Part shown: one piece after another, positions 41,944 to 54,065 of the stretch
Position numbering within the stretch: position 1 is the stretch's first letter
Layout: each line of letters starts with the position of its first letter
Assembly (NCBI RefSeq): GCF_000275825.1
Contig: NZ_JH719942.1
Span: 3,427,554 to 3,491,553, forward strand
From: Saprospira grandis DSM 2844
GTDB lineage: Bacteria > Bacteroidota > Bacteroidia > Chitinophagales > Saprospiraceae
Direction: 5' to 3'
DNA: 64,000 bases
Made by a program: the position numbers and the translations under genes
Notes under the pieces: generated by a model
Told to the model about the DNA's origin: nothing
Seen by the model: the letters and a program-made list of their open reading frames with translations, nothing else
Databases searched by the model: none

Positions 41944-43242
41944 ATGGGACGTAAGGTGTTTTTGTCTTTTTTGGGGACGAATAACTATTTAGCATGTAAT
42001 TATGAAAATAGCAAGGGTAAGATTGAAAATGTACGCTTTGTACAGGAAGCAATTCTTCAATTAGAGTGTAGTCAATTTACAGAAGAGGATAGGGTGTTTG
42101 TTTTTTGTACTGCAGAAGCAAGGAAGAAAAATTGGGTAGACTTAGATGAAGAAAAGGGGCTAGGGCAGGACCCAGCTAGACTTGCTGATCCTGTTCTAGA
42201 TAGAATAGGTCTGTATAGTCGTTTAGTGGAGTTGAAAAATAGTGGTAAACTGCAGGCAACTTTTGATCAAGAGCCTATTTTTATTGAGGATGGTTTTTCT
42301 GAGCAAGAAGTTTGGAAGATTTTTGAGGCTGTTTATAAGGTCTTAGAAGAAGGAGATGAGGTTTATCTAGATATTACCCATTCTTTTCGATTTATGCCTA
42401 TGTTGTCCATAGTACTAATGAATTATGCAAAGCTTTTAAAAGGGGTAACCATAAAAAGCATTTCTTATGGAGCTTTTGAAAAGCTGGGACCAGCTTATAA
42501 ACTCAAAAGTGTTCCTGTAGAAGATCGTAATGCTCCTATAGTTGATATCTCTAGTTTTGCAGAATTGCAAGATTGGACTAATGCTGTTCGTGAGTTTAAA
42601 AAATATGGAAAAACTGAGAGCTTTGTGTCACTAGCAGCAGGAGCATACAGTGAACTTGCAGAAAAAATAAAAGCTGTGGAGCAGTCTATAAATACAAATA
42701 GAGGAAGACGTATTTATCAAGGAGATATTTTTAAGGAGTTGAATCAAGTCTTAGACAGACTAAAAGAAATAGATCCTAAACCATTGCAGGATTTAGTAAG
42801 GATTATACAAAATAAGGTTAGTGAATTTGATGGACATAAGACATTAGACAATGGAAAAGTGGCAGTTGAATGGTGTATTGACCATCAGATGACACAACAG
42901 GGGATAACCATTTTAGATGAATTGGTTACTAGTGTTTTATGTGAAAAAATATACGGGTCTAAAAGTATCAAAAATGCTTACAAGAGGAATTTGGTGAATG
43001 CTATGTTTTATGTTGTGAAAGATAATTTACCTGTTAGTAAGTGGAGCGATGTGTTGAAGGGTAGAGACGCTGAAGTAAATCAATTTAGGGATATTGTAGA
43101 TTTAGAACTTGTTGAGTTGAAAAGAGATCTTTCATTATTAAGAAATGACATAAATCACAGTGGGTATACTAAAAATAATAATCCAGATAATTTTGATACA
43201 GAACTAGTGTCTATCTATAACAAAATAAAGCGCTTTTTATAG
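41944..43242 (+). CDS. CARF-HEPN protein, Csx1/TM1812-like (first)
   Basis: The N-terminus 'KVFLSFLGTNNYLACNY' and the motif DITHS (143-147) in 'VYLDITHSFRFMPML' are those of the Csx1/Csx2 'DxTHG' CARF family, which binds cyclic oligoadenylates. The C-terminus has a HEPN RNase motif R400-N-D-I-N-H405 (R-x4-H) in 'RNDINHSGY'. It should be an RNase switched on by the Cas10 product. It lies downstream of the effector terminator, so it depends on read-through or its own promoter. It is paralogous to the protein at 43825-45174 but clearly divergent. Confidence 0.9.
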   Translation: MGRKVFLSFLGTNNYLACNYENSKGKIENVRFVQEAILQLECSQFTEEDRVFVFCTAEARKKNWVDLDEEKGLGQDPARLADPVLDRIGLYSRLVELKNSGKLQATFDQEPIFIEDGFSEQEVWKIFEAVYKVLEEGDEVYLDITHSFRFMPMLSIVLMNYAKLLKGVTIKSISYGAFEKLGPAYKLKSVPVEDRNAPIVDISSFAELQDWTNAVREFKKYGKTESFVSLAAGAYSELAEKIKAVEQSINTNRGRRIYQGDIFKELNQVLDRLKEIDPKPLQDLVRIIQNKVSEFDGHKTLDNGKVAVEWCIDHQMTQQGITILDELVTSVLCEKIYGSKSIKNAYKRNLVNAMFYVVKDNLPVSKWSDVLKGRDAEVNQFRDIVDLELVELKRDLSLLRNDINHSGYTKNNNPDNFDTELVSIYNKIKRFL

Positions 43243-43302
43243 ATATTAAATAATTTCCCTATCTTCAACCATACAAGTATTGAAACACAAAAAAATACCA
43301 CT

Positions 43303-43821
43303 ATGGCGAAGAAATACATCAGCTACAACGAAGAGCTAGCCAGAAAGCTACAAAAAAAGTTTGGCCTTAAAGAGACAACGATTCGGGTATGGAAACACCG
43401 CCAAGGGATCCCCGAGCGATATGCCGACCCCAACTACCAGCCCCGAACCGTTGCCTCTAAAAGCCAGCTCAAAAATTGTCGCCATTTTTTGGCCCTCAGC
43501 TTTATCAATCGTAGCCAGTTTGAGGGGATCCCCGCCCATACCCTCAACGATTTTATGAACTCCGATAAGCATAATACCCTGGCCCTACTACAGGCCGAGC
43601 AATTACTCAACCATCGGAAATTCATCAAAAAAGAACTCAAAAAAATTATTCATAAACAAGACGGCGATGCCCTAGCGGCTATCCTCCAACTCCCCTTTAT
43701 TCGCCCCACGATCCTGCTCGCTAGCCATTATGCTAGCCTGCGCCATCGCTTCGATAAACTGAAAAATGAGGACTGGGAGACGATCAAGCCCCTATTGCAA
43801 ACCGCCTTGGACCAACTTTAA
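43303..43821 (+). CDS. Small helix-turn-helix protein between two Csx1-like genes
   Basis: I know no family. The N-terminal ~45 residues read like a helix-turn-helix ('LARKLQKKFGLKETTIRVWK'), followed by an all-helical domain ('SQLKNCRHFLALSFINRS', 'LQAEQLLNHRKFIKKELKKI'). It is basic overall and has no signal peptide. It starts 60 bp after the first CARF-HEPN gene and ends 3 bp before the second. Its codon use is GC-rich (GCC/CTC/CCC), in contrast to the AT-rich CARF gene before it, suggesting a different origin. A regulator of the accessory nucleases is one possibility. Confidence 0.7.
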   Translation: MAKKYISYNEELARKLQKKFGLKETTIRVWKHRQGIPERYADPNYQPRTVASKSQLKNCRHFLALSFINRSQFEGIPAHTLNDFMNSDKHNTLALLQAEQLLNHRKFIKKELKKIIHKQDGDALAAILQLPFIRPTILLASHYASLRHRFDKLKNEDWETIKPLLQTALDQL

Positions 43822-43824
43822 GCA

Positions 43825-45174
43825 ATGAATCAGAAGAAAAAGGTTTTTATCTCGTTTTTGGGAGTGAACACTTATAGAGAAAGTAAATACTACTTTAAAA
43901 AAGATCGGTCAGATATTTTTGGCGAAACGCCTTATGTTCAGGAAGCAATTATTCGTCAATGGCCTTTTGCCGAAAACGCTTTGAATCAAGAGGGGGCCGA
44001 AGTACTTATTTTCACAACAAAGGCGGCCTATGAAAAAACCTACACTCAAAGAATTACATCTTTTGCAAATAAAGAAAGAAACACTCCTGACAAATTTGAA
44101 GAGGATGGCCTAGAATTCAAACTCCAAAAATTAGTAGAAGAGGGGCTGATCCAAAATTTTGCTCATAGAGAAATTCAGGATGGCTTTTCAGAAGATGAAA
44201 TCTGGTCTATCTTTGATGTTATTGTCAATAATATTGATGAGGGGACTGAACTTTACTTTGATGTAACTTATGGATATCGCTTTCTACCTTTGCTAACTCT
44301 TAGTTTGATTAACTACCTTGCAGCAGTGAAAAACTGTGAACTTAAGGCACTTTTCTACGGAAACTTTGAATCTGGACAAGCTGAAAATGAAGCCAAGGGA
44401 TTGGGACGGACTGCCTTGGTTACTGCGCCAATTCACATCCTAACCAATATCGTAGAACTCAACCAATGGACCGACGCCGTAGAAATGTTCACTAAGGCCT
44501 CTTACCCCGACGAATTGGCCAATCTAATTAAAAAGGAAAATCCCAAACTAGCTAGTGATGTACAAAAAGTTGCGGACGCTATATTAAACTGTCGTGGACA
44601 TCAACTAACTCAAGAAGTTGATATTGACAGAATCAAGAATGATATCAATAACTTGGATGGAGATGAGCAGATTAGTCACCAACTTCGCCCTATCTTAAAG
44701 AAAATTGATGATAAATTAAGTACACTTGGCAACTCAACAACTCTAAAAGGTTTTCATGCTGTAGAATGGTGTATCGAGCATAATATGGTGCAACAAGGTT
44801 ATACGTTTTTATTAGAAACAACAATTAGTTGGTTAATCGAGGAGACAGAAGGTGCTCGCTATATCAATAGGGAAGACTATAGAGAAATTGCAAACGGAGT
44901 TTTGAACAAAATTAGTGCAAATCGCCTTCAGCTCAGAGCTTCTAGAAGAAATAGTAACTTATCAGAAGATAAGGTTAAAGAGATCGCTAGAAGCATGGAG
45001 AGAACTATTGCTCCAAATAGGCTTCACCTAACGTCTAACTATAAAAAAATGACAGGAACGGGTAAGCGAAACGATATTAACCACTGTGGATATAAGAATA
45101 ATTATGCTACAGTTGGAGCACTTAAAAGAGATTTGAAAAACATTAGTGATGCAATTATTAGTATTGTTTCATAA
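43825..45174 (+). CDS. CARF-HEPN protein, Csx1/TM1812-like (second)
   Basis: Begins 'KKVFISFLGVNTYRESKYYF'. The CARF motif is DVTYG (146-150) in 'LYFDVTYGYRFLPLL', with Tyr in place of the family His. The C-terminal HEPN motif R415-N-D-I-N-H420 ('RNDINHCGY') is intact. It has the same architecture as the gene at 41944, including a conserved 'AVEWCIEHNMVQQG' segment. It should be a second cyclic oligoadenylate-dependent RNase, possibly tuned to a different ring size or signal strength. It forms a tight pair with the small HTH gene (3 bp gap) and is followed by element K and a terminator. Confidence 0.88.
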   Translation: MNQKKKVFISFLGVNTYRESKYYFKKDRSDIFGETPYVQEAIIRQWPFAENALNQEGAEVLIFTTKAAYEKTYTQRITSFANKERNTPDKFEEDGLEFKLQKLVEEGLIQNFAHREIQDGFSEDEIWSIFDVIVNNIDEGTELYFDVTYGYRFLPLLTLSLINYLAAVKNCELKALFYGNFESGQAENEAKGLGRTALVTAPIHILTNIVELNQWTDAVEMFTKASYPDELANLIKKENPKLASDVQKVADAILNCRGHQLTQEVDIDRIKNDINNLDGDEQISHQLRPILKKIDDKLSTLGNSTTLKGFHAVEWCIEHNMVQQGYTFLLETTISWLIEETEGARYINREDYREIANGVLNKISANRLQLRASRRNSNLSEDKVKEIARSMERTIAPNRLHLTSNYKKMTGTGKRNDINHCGYKNNYATVGALKRDLKNISDAIISIVS

Positions 45175-45186
45175 CTAACCTCATCT

Positions 45187-45323
45187 GGGGCTGCCCCTCG
45201 CTTCGCTCGGGTCGCTCCCTTCCGGGCTCGCAAGTCTGCTCGGCCCCGCGGCGCCAAAGGCGCCTAGGTCTGGCCTTCGGCCCCCCTACAGGCAGCTCAG
45301 CCTGCGGCGGCTTCGCCACCTGC
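45187..45323 (+). repeat. GC-rich structured intergenic element, subtype 2 (copy K)
   Basis: GGGGCTGCCCC with the stem CGCTTCGCTCG, GGGTCGC, GGGCTCGCAAGTCTGCTCGGCC, the stem GGCGCC aaa GGCGCC, GGTCTGGCC..GGCC and the tail CAGCCTGCGGCGGCTTCGCCACCTGC. It starts 13 bp after the second CARF-HEPN gene. Confidence 0.8.
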
Positions 45324-45331
45324 AAAACCGC

Positions 45332-45369
45332 AAAAAGCGCATGGAAATCTCTTTCCTTGCGCTTTTTTT
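45332..45369 (+). terminator. Terminator downstream of the CRISPR accessory genes
   Basis: The stem AAAAAGCGCaTGGAAA / TTTCCtTGCGCTTTTT followed by T-rich sequence. It lies beyond repeat K, so the repeat would be transcribed. The rest of the gap to 45554 is AT-rich promoter-like sequence. Confidence 0.75.
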
Positions 45370-45514
45370 ATGTCCCAAATGTACTTTTTCTTCTAAAGCT
45401 TTATCAAAAATATAATGCTTCCAAAATATAGAGGATCAAAAATGCCGTACTATAGAATTTCCTACGGCTATTAGCCGCAAACTATTTTATTTTCTCAATT
45501 AAAGCCACTATATT

Positions 45515-45522
45515 TAATTTTG
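45515..45522 (+). promoter_or_regulatory. Bacteroidota -7 box upstream of the type B adhesin
   Basis: TAATTTTG matches TAnnTTTG, 32 bp before the start codon at 45555. No clear -33 element. Confidence 0.45.
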
Positions 45523-45554
45523 TCTTAATAAATTTTTAACAGAATAGAACCTCT

Positions 45555-50108
<4,554 letters not shown>

Positions 50109-50119
50109 TTTTTGTTTTT

Positions 50120-50234
50120 TGGGGCCTCCGCAGCTTCGCTGCGGCGCTACGTTTCGGGGCTCGCTATTCGCTCGGCCCTGCGCCAGCAAGCTGGCTTGGT
50201 CTGGCCTAGGGCCACCCCTACACATCGCTAGGCC
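50120..50234 (+). repeat. GC-rich structured intergenic element, subtype 1 (copy L1)
   Basis: TTTTTTGGGGCC, stem CCGCAGC ttc GCTGCGG, GCTACGTTTCGGGGCTCGC, TATTCGCTCGGCCCTGCG, stem CCAGC aa GCTGG, GGTCTGGCCTAGGGCCACCCC, tail ACACATCGCTAGGCC. It starts 12 bp after the adhesin stop. Confidence 0.85.
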
Positions 50235-50295
50235 TGCGGCCCTGTCGGGCCTGTAGGAGGTGGAAATATCTCTAGCGGCCGTTAGGCCGAATGGA

Positions 50296-50440
50296 CTAGC
50301 GATGGGGAGCAGGGCCGCCAAAGGCGGCCGACCCAGCGGGCAAAGCCCGCGCAGGGCCGAGCCCGCGCAGGGCCGAGCAGACCTGCGAGCTGCGTACCGT
50401 AGCGCCTGCAGCCCCAATATAAAGGGCTGCAGGAGGCCCC
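50296..50440 (-). repeat. GC-rich structured intergenic element, subtype 1 (copy L2, inverted to L1)
   Basis: On the minus strand: GGGGCCTCC, stem TGCAGCCC/GGGCTGCA, GGCGCTACGGTACGCAGCTCGCAGG, GCTCGGCCCTGCG (this core block is duplicated), stem GCGGGC/GCCCGC, stem GGCCGCC/GGCGGCC and the tail CATCGCTAG. It faces the PorP-OmpA gene and forms a tail-to-tail pair with L1. Confidence 0.8.
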
Positions 50441-50480
50441 AAAAACATTATTTTAAAGGACAATAGAAATCTAAATATAG

Positions 50481-52004
50481 ATGAAAGGAATTTATAAACT
50501 AGGGCTTTCTCTGCTGATGGCATTGGGCCTACAAACGGCTAAGGCACAGCAGTTGCCGGTTTTTGGCCATTATATTTACAACCCCTACCTCTATAATCCG
50601 GCACGGACGGGGGACCAAGGTTTGGGGAGCCTGAACCTCAATATCAAGCGGCAGTGGACCAGCCTGCCTTATGCGCCGCTTACCGCCGCTTTTTCCGCCG
50701 AAGCGCCCATCCAGAATAAGAAAATGGGCCTAGGCGGTATGCTGTATACCGACCAAACGCATATTATTCGGAAGGTGGGCGGCTTGGCCTCTTATGCCTA
50801 TCATATTCCCTTTTCGGAGGACGGTAGCCATGGCTTATCGGCGGGATTGTCGCTGGGTTTGGTCAATCAACGCTTTGATTTTCAATCGGCAGATGTAGAA
50901 GATGAAAATGATCCCGAAATTTTGGGCGACCAAGCGCAGGGAACCGCTTTCGACTTTAATATGGGCCTAAATTATCGCTGGAAAAAGCTAAATATCGGCT
51001 TGTCGATGCTGCAAGGCCTCAATAACCAAATTCGCTTTTTGGATGCCCTGGAAAGAGAGGTCAGCTATGTGAATACCCGCCATTTTATGGCTTCTGCAGG
51101 CTATGAATTTGCCTTGGGGGAAGAGAAAAAATTCTTTATTCGCCCGGTCCTCATGACTCGAATTGTGCCCGGCTTGCCCCTGCAAATAGAAGGGAACCTG
51201 CTTTTTGGCTGGAAACAACTGCTTTGGGGAGGTTTTGCCTACCGCTCTAGTAATAATGAAACCGCTACTTCGGCCATTATTGCTACAGTAGGCGTGAATG
51301 TGCAAAAGCAAATGTTTTTTGCCTATAGCTTTGAGATGGGAGCCGATGCCAGCCTGAATAATGCCCTAGGCAATCAGCATGAGTTTATGTTGGCTTATCG
51401 CTTTAAGGAGCGGAAGCAGAAAAACGAAAAGCTCGAAAGTGAAATCGAGAAAATGAAATCTCGTGAGCTCGATATGCTGCAACGGATGGACCAGCAAGGA
51501 AAAGGCTTGGACAGCCTGCGTCAAGCACAGGCTGCAGCTGCAGCCGAGAAAGCCGGCATGCAAGAGCAGCTCAAGCAGCAGGCCAGCCTACTTACTGAAC
51601 AGCAAAAGGTGATGGCCAAAAACAAAAAGGATATCGAGGAGCTTCGTCAAGCCATTAAGGAGCAACCCATGATGTATGATAAAGTAGGCTCCATTTACTT
51701 TAAGCAAGGGCAGGCGCAACTCACTGGCGAAGAAAAAGCCAAGCTAGAGGCCCTAAAGCAAGTCTTTGCCGATCAGCCCAAAGCCATGCTCTACCTTTTT
51801 GGAAATGCAAGCACCGATGGCGATCCCGCCAAAAACCTCAAGCTCTCTAATGAGCGTTGTATTGTGGTGCGCAAATATTTGATCAATTTGGGCCTAGACC
51901 CTATGCGCATTATGGTTTTGCCCATGGGAGAAGACAACAGCCTAAAAGGCGATGATCAGATAAACCCCAATGACCGTCGGGTAGACCTCATTTTGTCTGA
52001 ATAA
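50481..52004 (+). CDS. PorP/SprF-family outer-membrane protein fused to an OmpA-like domain
   Basis: The signal peptide ends about 'LQTAKAQ'. Residues ~22-310 are the PorP/SprF beta-barrel ('FGHYIYNPYLYNPARTGDQG', 'IKRQWTSLPYAP', 'GLGGMLYTDQTHIIRKVGGL', 'QHEFMLAYRFKE'). Residues ~310-390 are a Glu/Lys/Gln coiled coil. The C-terminus is an OmpA-type peptidoglycan-binding domain ('KVGSIYFKQGQAQLTGEEKA', 'LSNERCIVVRKYLINLGLDP', 'NPNDRRVDLILSE'). PorP/SprF proteins dock specific type B substrates on the cell surface. The gene directly follows the type B adhesin, so it is probably its anchor, tied to the cell wall by the OmpA domain. A terminator follows. Confidence 0.9.
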   Translation: MKGIYKLGLSLLMALGLQTAKAQQLPVFGHYIYNPYLYNPARTGDQGLGSLNLNIKRQWTSLPYAPLTAAFSAEAPIQNKKMGLGGMLYTDQTHIIRKVGGLASYAYHIPFSEDGSHGLSAGLSLGLVNQRFDFQSADVEDENDPEILGDQAQGTAFDFNMGLNYRWKKLNIGLSMLQGLNNQIRFLDALEREVSYVNTRHFMASAGYEFALGEEKKFFIRPVLMTRIVPGLPLQIEGNLLFGWKQLLWGGFAYRSSNNETATSAIIATVGVNVQKQMFFAYSFEMGADASLNNALGNQHEFMLAYRFKERKQKNEKLESEIEKMKSRELDMLQRMDQQGKGLDSLRQAQAAAAAEKAGMQEQLKQQASLLTEQQKVMAKNKKDIEELRQAIKEQPMMYDKVGSIYFKQGQAQLTGEEKAKLEALKQVFADQPKAMLYLFGNASTDGDPAKNLKLSNERCIVVRKYLINLGLDPMRIMVLPMGEDNSLKGDDQINPNDRRVDLILSE

Positions 52005-52027
52005 GCCAAGGAAGTGCCCTTAATTTT

Positions 52028-52066
52028 TTGGCCAGTAGTGGAAAGCTCCGCTACTGGCCTTTTTTT
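52028..52066 (+). terminator. Terminator after the PorP-OmpA gene
   Basis: The stem GGCCAGTAG / CTACTGGCC extended by GG/CC, followed by seven T, 26 bp after the stop. Confidence 0.88.
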
Positions 52067-52103
52067 CTGCCCAATTGAGTACTTTAGCTAAAACCAATTT
52101 GCT

Positions 52104-52943
52104 ATGTCCACTTTTCGCCTACTTATTTTCTTCCTCCTTTTTGCGGCCAGCCTTTCGGCCCAATATCCCGCCGCCCCAGATCCCATTGCTTATGTAACAG
52201 ATTTAGGCGATTTCTTGACAGAAGAAGAGGAGCTCAATTTGTCTAGGGTGTTGCTTAATCAATACCGAGAAAAAGGCCAAGTTCAGCTTGTGGTGGTCAC
52301 GGTTCCCGATTTGGGCGGCCAAAGCGTAGAACAATACGCCCAAGGCCTAGCCGAAAGCTGGGGCATTGGCGAAAAAGACTGGAATAATGGGGTTTTGCTG
52401 CTGCTCAGCCGAGCCGAACGAAAGGTCCGCATTGAACTAGGCTATGGGATGGAGGGCCAAATTACCGACCTAGAAGCGAAAAGAATCATTGATGAAAAAC
52501 TTGTCCCTTATTTAAAAAATGGCGACTATTACGATGCCCTTTTGGTAGGTTCAGAAGCCATTTTGCAGGTTTTTGATGAAGGCTTTTCTTCTGAAGCATT
52601 AGCCAAAAGAAAAAAGGAAAAACGAGAGGCTTTAAGACGAGAAAATGAAGAGCGAAGGAAATCAACATTCTGGCTAAGGACATTTAGAACTTATGGGCCA
52701 TTTATTCCCTTTTTGCTTCTCCTGATCCTGTGGCTTTGGGGGGCTAGCCAAAAGGGAAGTAGCAGCAGCCGAACCTACAGAAATGACCGAAAAGGTTATT
52801 CCCCAAATTCCTCCTCTTCCTCTAGCTATAGCGACTATTCTGATTACTCCGACTACTCGGATTATTCGGACTACTCCGATTACTCGGACAGTAGCTTTGG
52901 TGGCGGAAGCTTTGGCGGGGGCGGGGCTAGTGGAGATTGGTAG
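52104..52943 (+). CDS. TPM-domain membrane protein (YgcG-like)
   Basis: The signal peptide ends about 'ASLSAQYP'. Residues ~30-155 are a TPM domain ('YVTDLGDFLTEEEELNLSRV', 'QVQLVVVTVPDLGGQSVEQY', 'NNGVLLLLSRAERKVRIELG'). A basic helix and one membrane segment follow (about 193-213, 'GPFIPFLLLLILWLWGAS'). The tail is low-complexity: Ser-rich, then Ser-Asp-Tyr repeats, ending 'SFGGGSFGGGGASGDW', a Gly-rich ending typical of this family. TPM proteins are envelope proteins of poorly defined role, linked to photosystem repair in plants and to membrane complexes in bacteria. It ends 3 bp from the convergent recF. Confidence 0.9.
   Translation: MSTFRLLIFFLLFAASLSAQYPAAPDPIAYVTDLGDFLTEEEELNLSRVLLNQYREKGQVQLVVVTVPDLGGQSVEQYAQGLAESWGIGEKDWNNGVLLLLSRAERKVRIELGYGMEGQITDLEAKRIIDEKLVPYLKNGDYYDALLVGSEAILQVFDEGFSSEALAKRKKEKREALRRENEERRKSTFWLRTFRTYGPFIPFLLLLILWLWGASQKGSSSSRTYRNDRKGYSPNSSSSSSYSDYSDYSDYSDYSDYSDYSDSSFGGGSFGGGGASGDW
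52828..52896. repeat. 9-bp tandem repeat encoding Ser-Asp-Tyr
   Basis: About seven units of TCN-GAY-TAY/TCN in the TPM gene tail. The third bases vary, so the amino-acid pattern is better conserved than the DNA, suggesting selection on the protein. Confidence 0.8.
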
Positions 52944-52946
52944 GGC

Positions 52947-54065
52947 TTAGCCTTCTTTTATCCCGCCATTTTCAATTAAAAATAGCTTGAAATCGGCCCG
53001 ATAACGCAAACTATCTAGTAGTTCTAATAGGCGGTTTTCATGGGTGTCGCTAATAAATACTTGGCCAAAATCTTGGCTCATCAATAGGGCTAATAATTGA
53101 CTTACTCGCTGCGCATCTAGCTTATCAAAAATATCGTCTAGCAATAGAATAGGCAGCTTTTGGCTGCTGGCCTTTAGGGCCTGATATTGGGCCAATTTTA
53201 GGGCCAATAAATAGGATTTGAGCTGCCCCTGAGAGGCAAATTGCTTGAGCCTTTGCCCCTTCATCCCAAAGACTAAATCATCCTTATGTGGCCCTACCGT
53301 CGAGCGCTGAAACTGCATGTCTTTGCGCCGATGCTCTCGCAAGAGCTCTGCAAAATCTTGCTCCAAAAGGGGAGAGCTATAGCGCAAACTCACTTCCTCT
53401 TGTCCCTTAGATAATTGGGCATAAACTTGCTGAAAAACGGGCTGCAGCGCAGCAATAAATTTTTTTCGGGCCGAAACAATGGCCTGAGCTGGCCCCAATA
53501 ACTGCTGGTCATAGCTGTCGAGCAAAATAGGGTCGGGCTGGGCGGGATAATCTACCGATTTGAGCAGGGCGTTCCGCTGCTTGATGAGCTTGTTGTATTG
53601 CATCAATTGATGCAGGTAGTGGGGCGACTCCTGACTCAAACTCAGGTCCATAAAACGACGCCTTAATTCGCTGCCCTCCAACATCAGTTTGTTGTCATCT
53701 GGAGCAATGAGGACCAAAGGATAACGCCCAACATGATCGGCCAAACGCTCATAGGGCAGGCGGTTGCGTTCAAATGTTTTTCGCTTGCCCTTGGCCGCCT
53801 TTACTACAATTTCTTCGCTTTCTTCTCCTCGCTCAAATTGGGCCTGCAGCCGAAAAAAATCTGCCTCAAAACCAATCAAATAACGGTCTCTACTCACAAA
53901 GTTGCTTTTGCCCAAACACAACAAATGAATGGCATCTAGCAAGTTGGTTTTGCCCATGCCGTTTTGGCCCAAAATACAATTGAGCTTGGGCGAAAATTCA
54001 AATTGACTATCCCTATAATTTTTAAAGCCCTGCAAACGCAGGGCTTTGAGCTGTTGGCTACGCAT
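52947..54065 (-). CDS. recF: DNA replication and repair protein RecF
   Basis: A 372-residue SMC-like ATPase of normal RecF length. It begins 'LKALRLQGFKNYRDSQFEFS'. Walker A is GQNGMGKT (about 34-41). 'SNFVSRDRYLIGFEADFFRL' is the family segment after it. 'RSTVGPHKDDLVF', the signature 'FASQGQLKSYLLALKLAQ' and Walker B 'PILLLDDIFDKLD' are all intact. It loads RecA at gapped DNA with RecO and RecR. The start codon abuts the stop of the upstream permease gene with no gap, so the two are co-transcribed. Confidence 0.96.
   Translation of the reverse strand: MRSQQLKALRLQGFKNYRDSQFEFSPKLNCILGQNGMGKTNLLDAIHLLCLGKSNFVSRDRYLIGFEADFFRLQAQFERGEESEEIVVKAAKGKRKTFERNRLPYERLADHVGRYPLVLIAPDDNKLMLEGSELRRRFMDLSLSQESPHYLHQLMQYNKLIKQRNALLKSVDYPAQPDPILLDSYDQQLLGPAQAIVSARKKFIAALQPVFQQVYAQLSKGQEEVSLRYSSPLLEQDFAELLREHRRKDMQFQRSTVGPHKDDLVFGMKGQRLKQFASQGQLKSYLLALKLAQYQALKASSQKLPILLLDDIFDKLDAQRVSQLLALLMSQDFGQVFISDTHENRLLELLDSLRYRADFKLFLIENGGIKEG

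Noticed and set aside
43270..43295. ATTGAAAC in the gap before the small HTH gene, resembling the 3' end of many type III CRISPR repeats
   Set aside because: Single 8-bp occurrence, not repeated and with no spacer-like spacing; expected by chance in a window this size.
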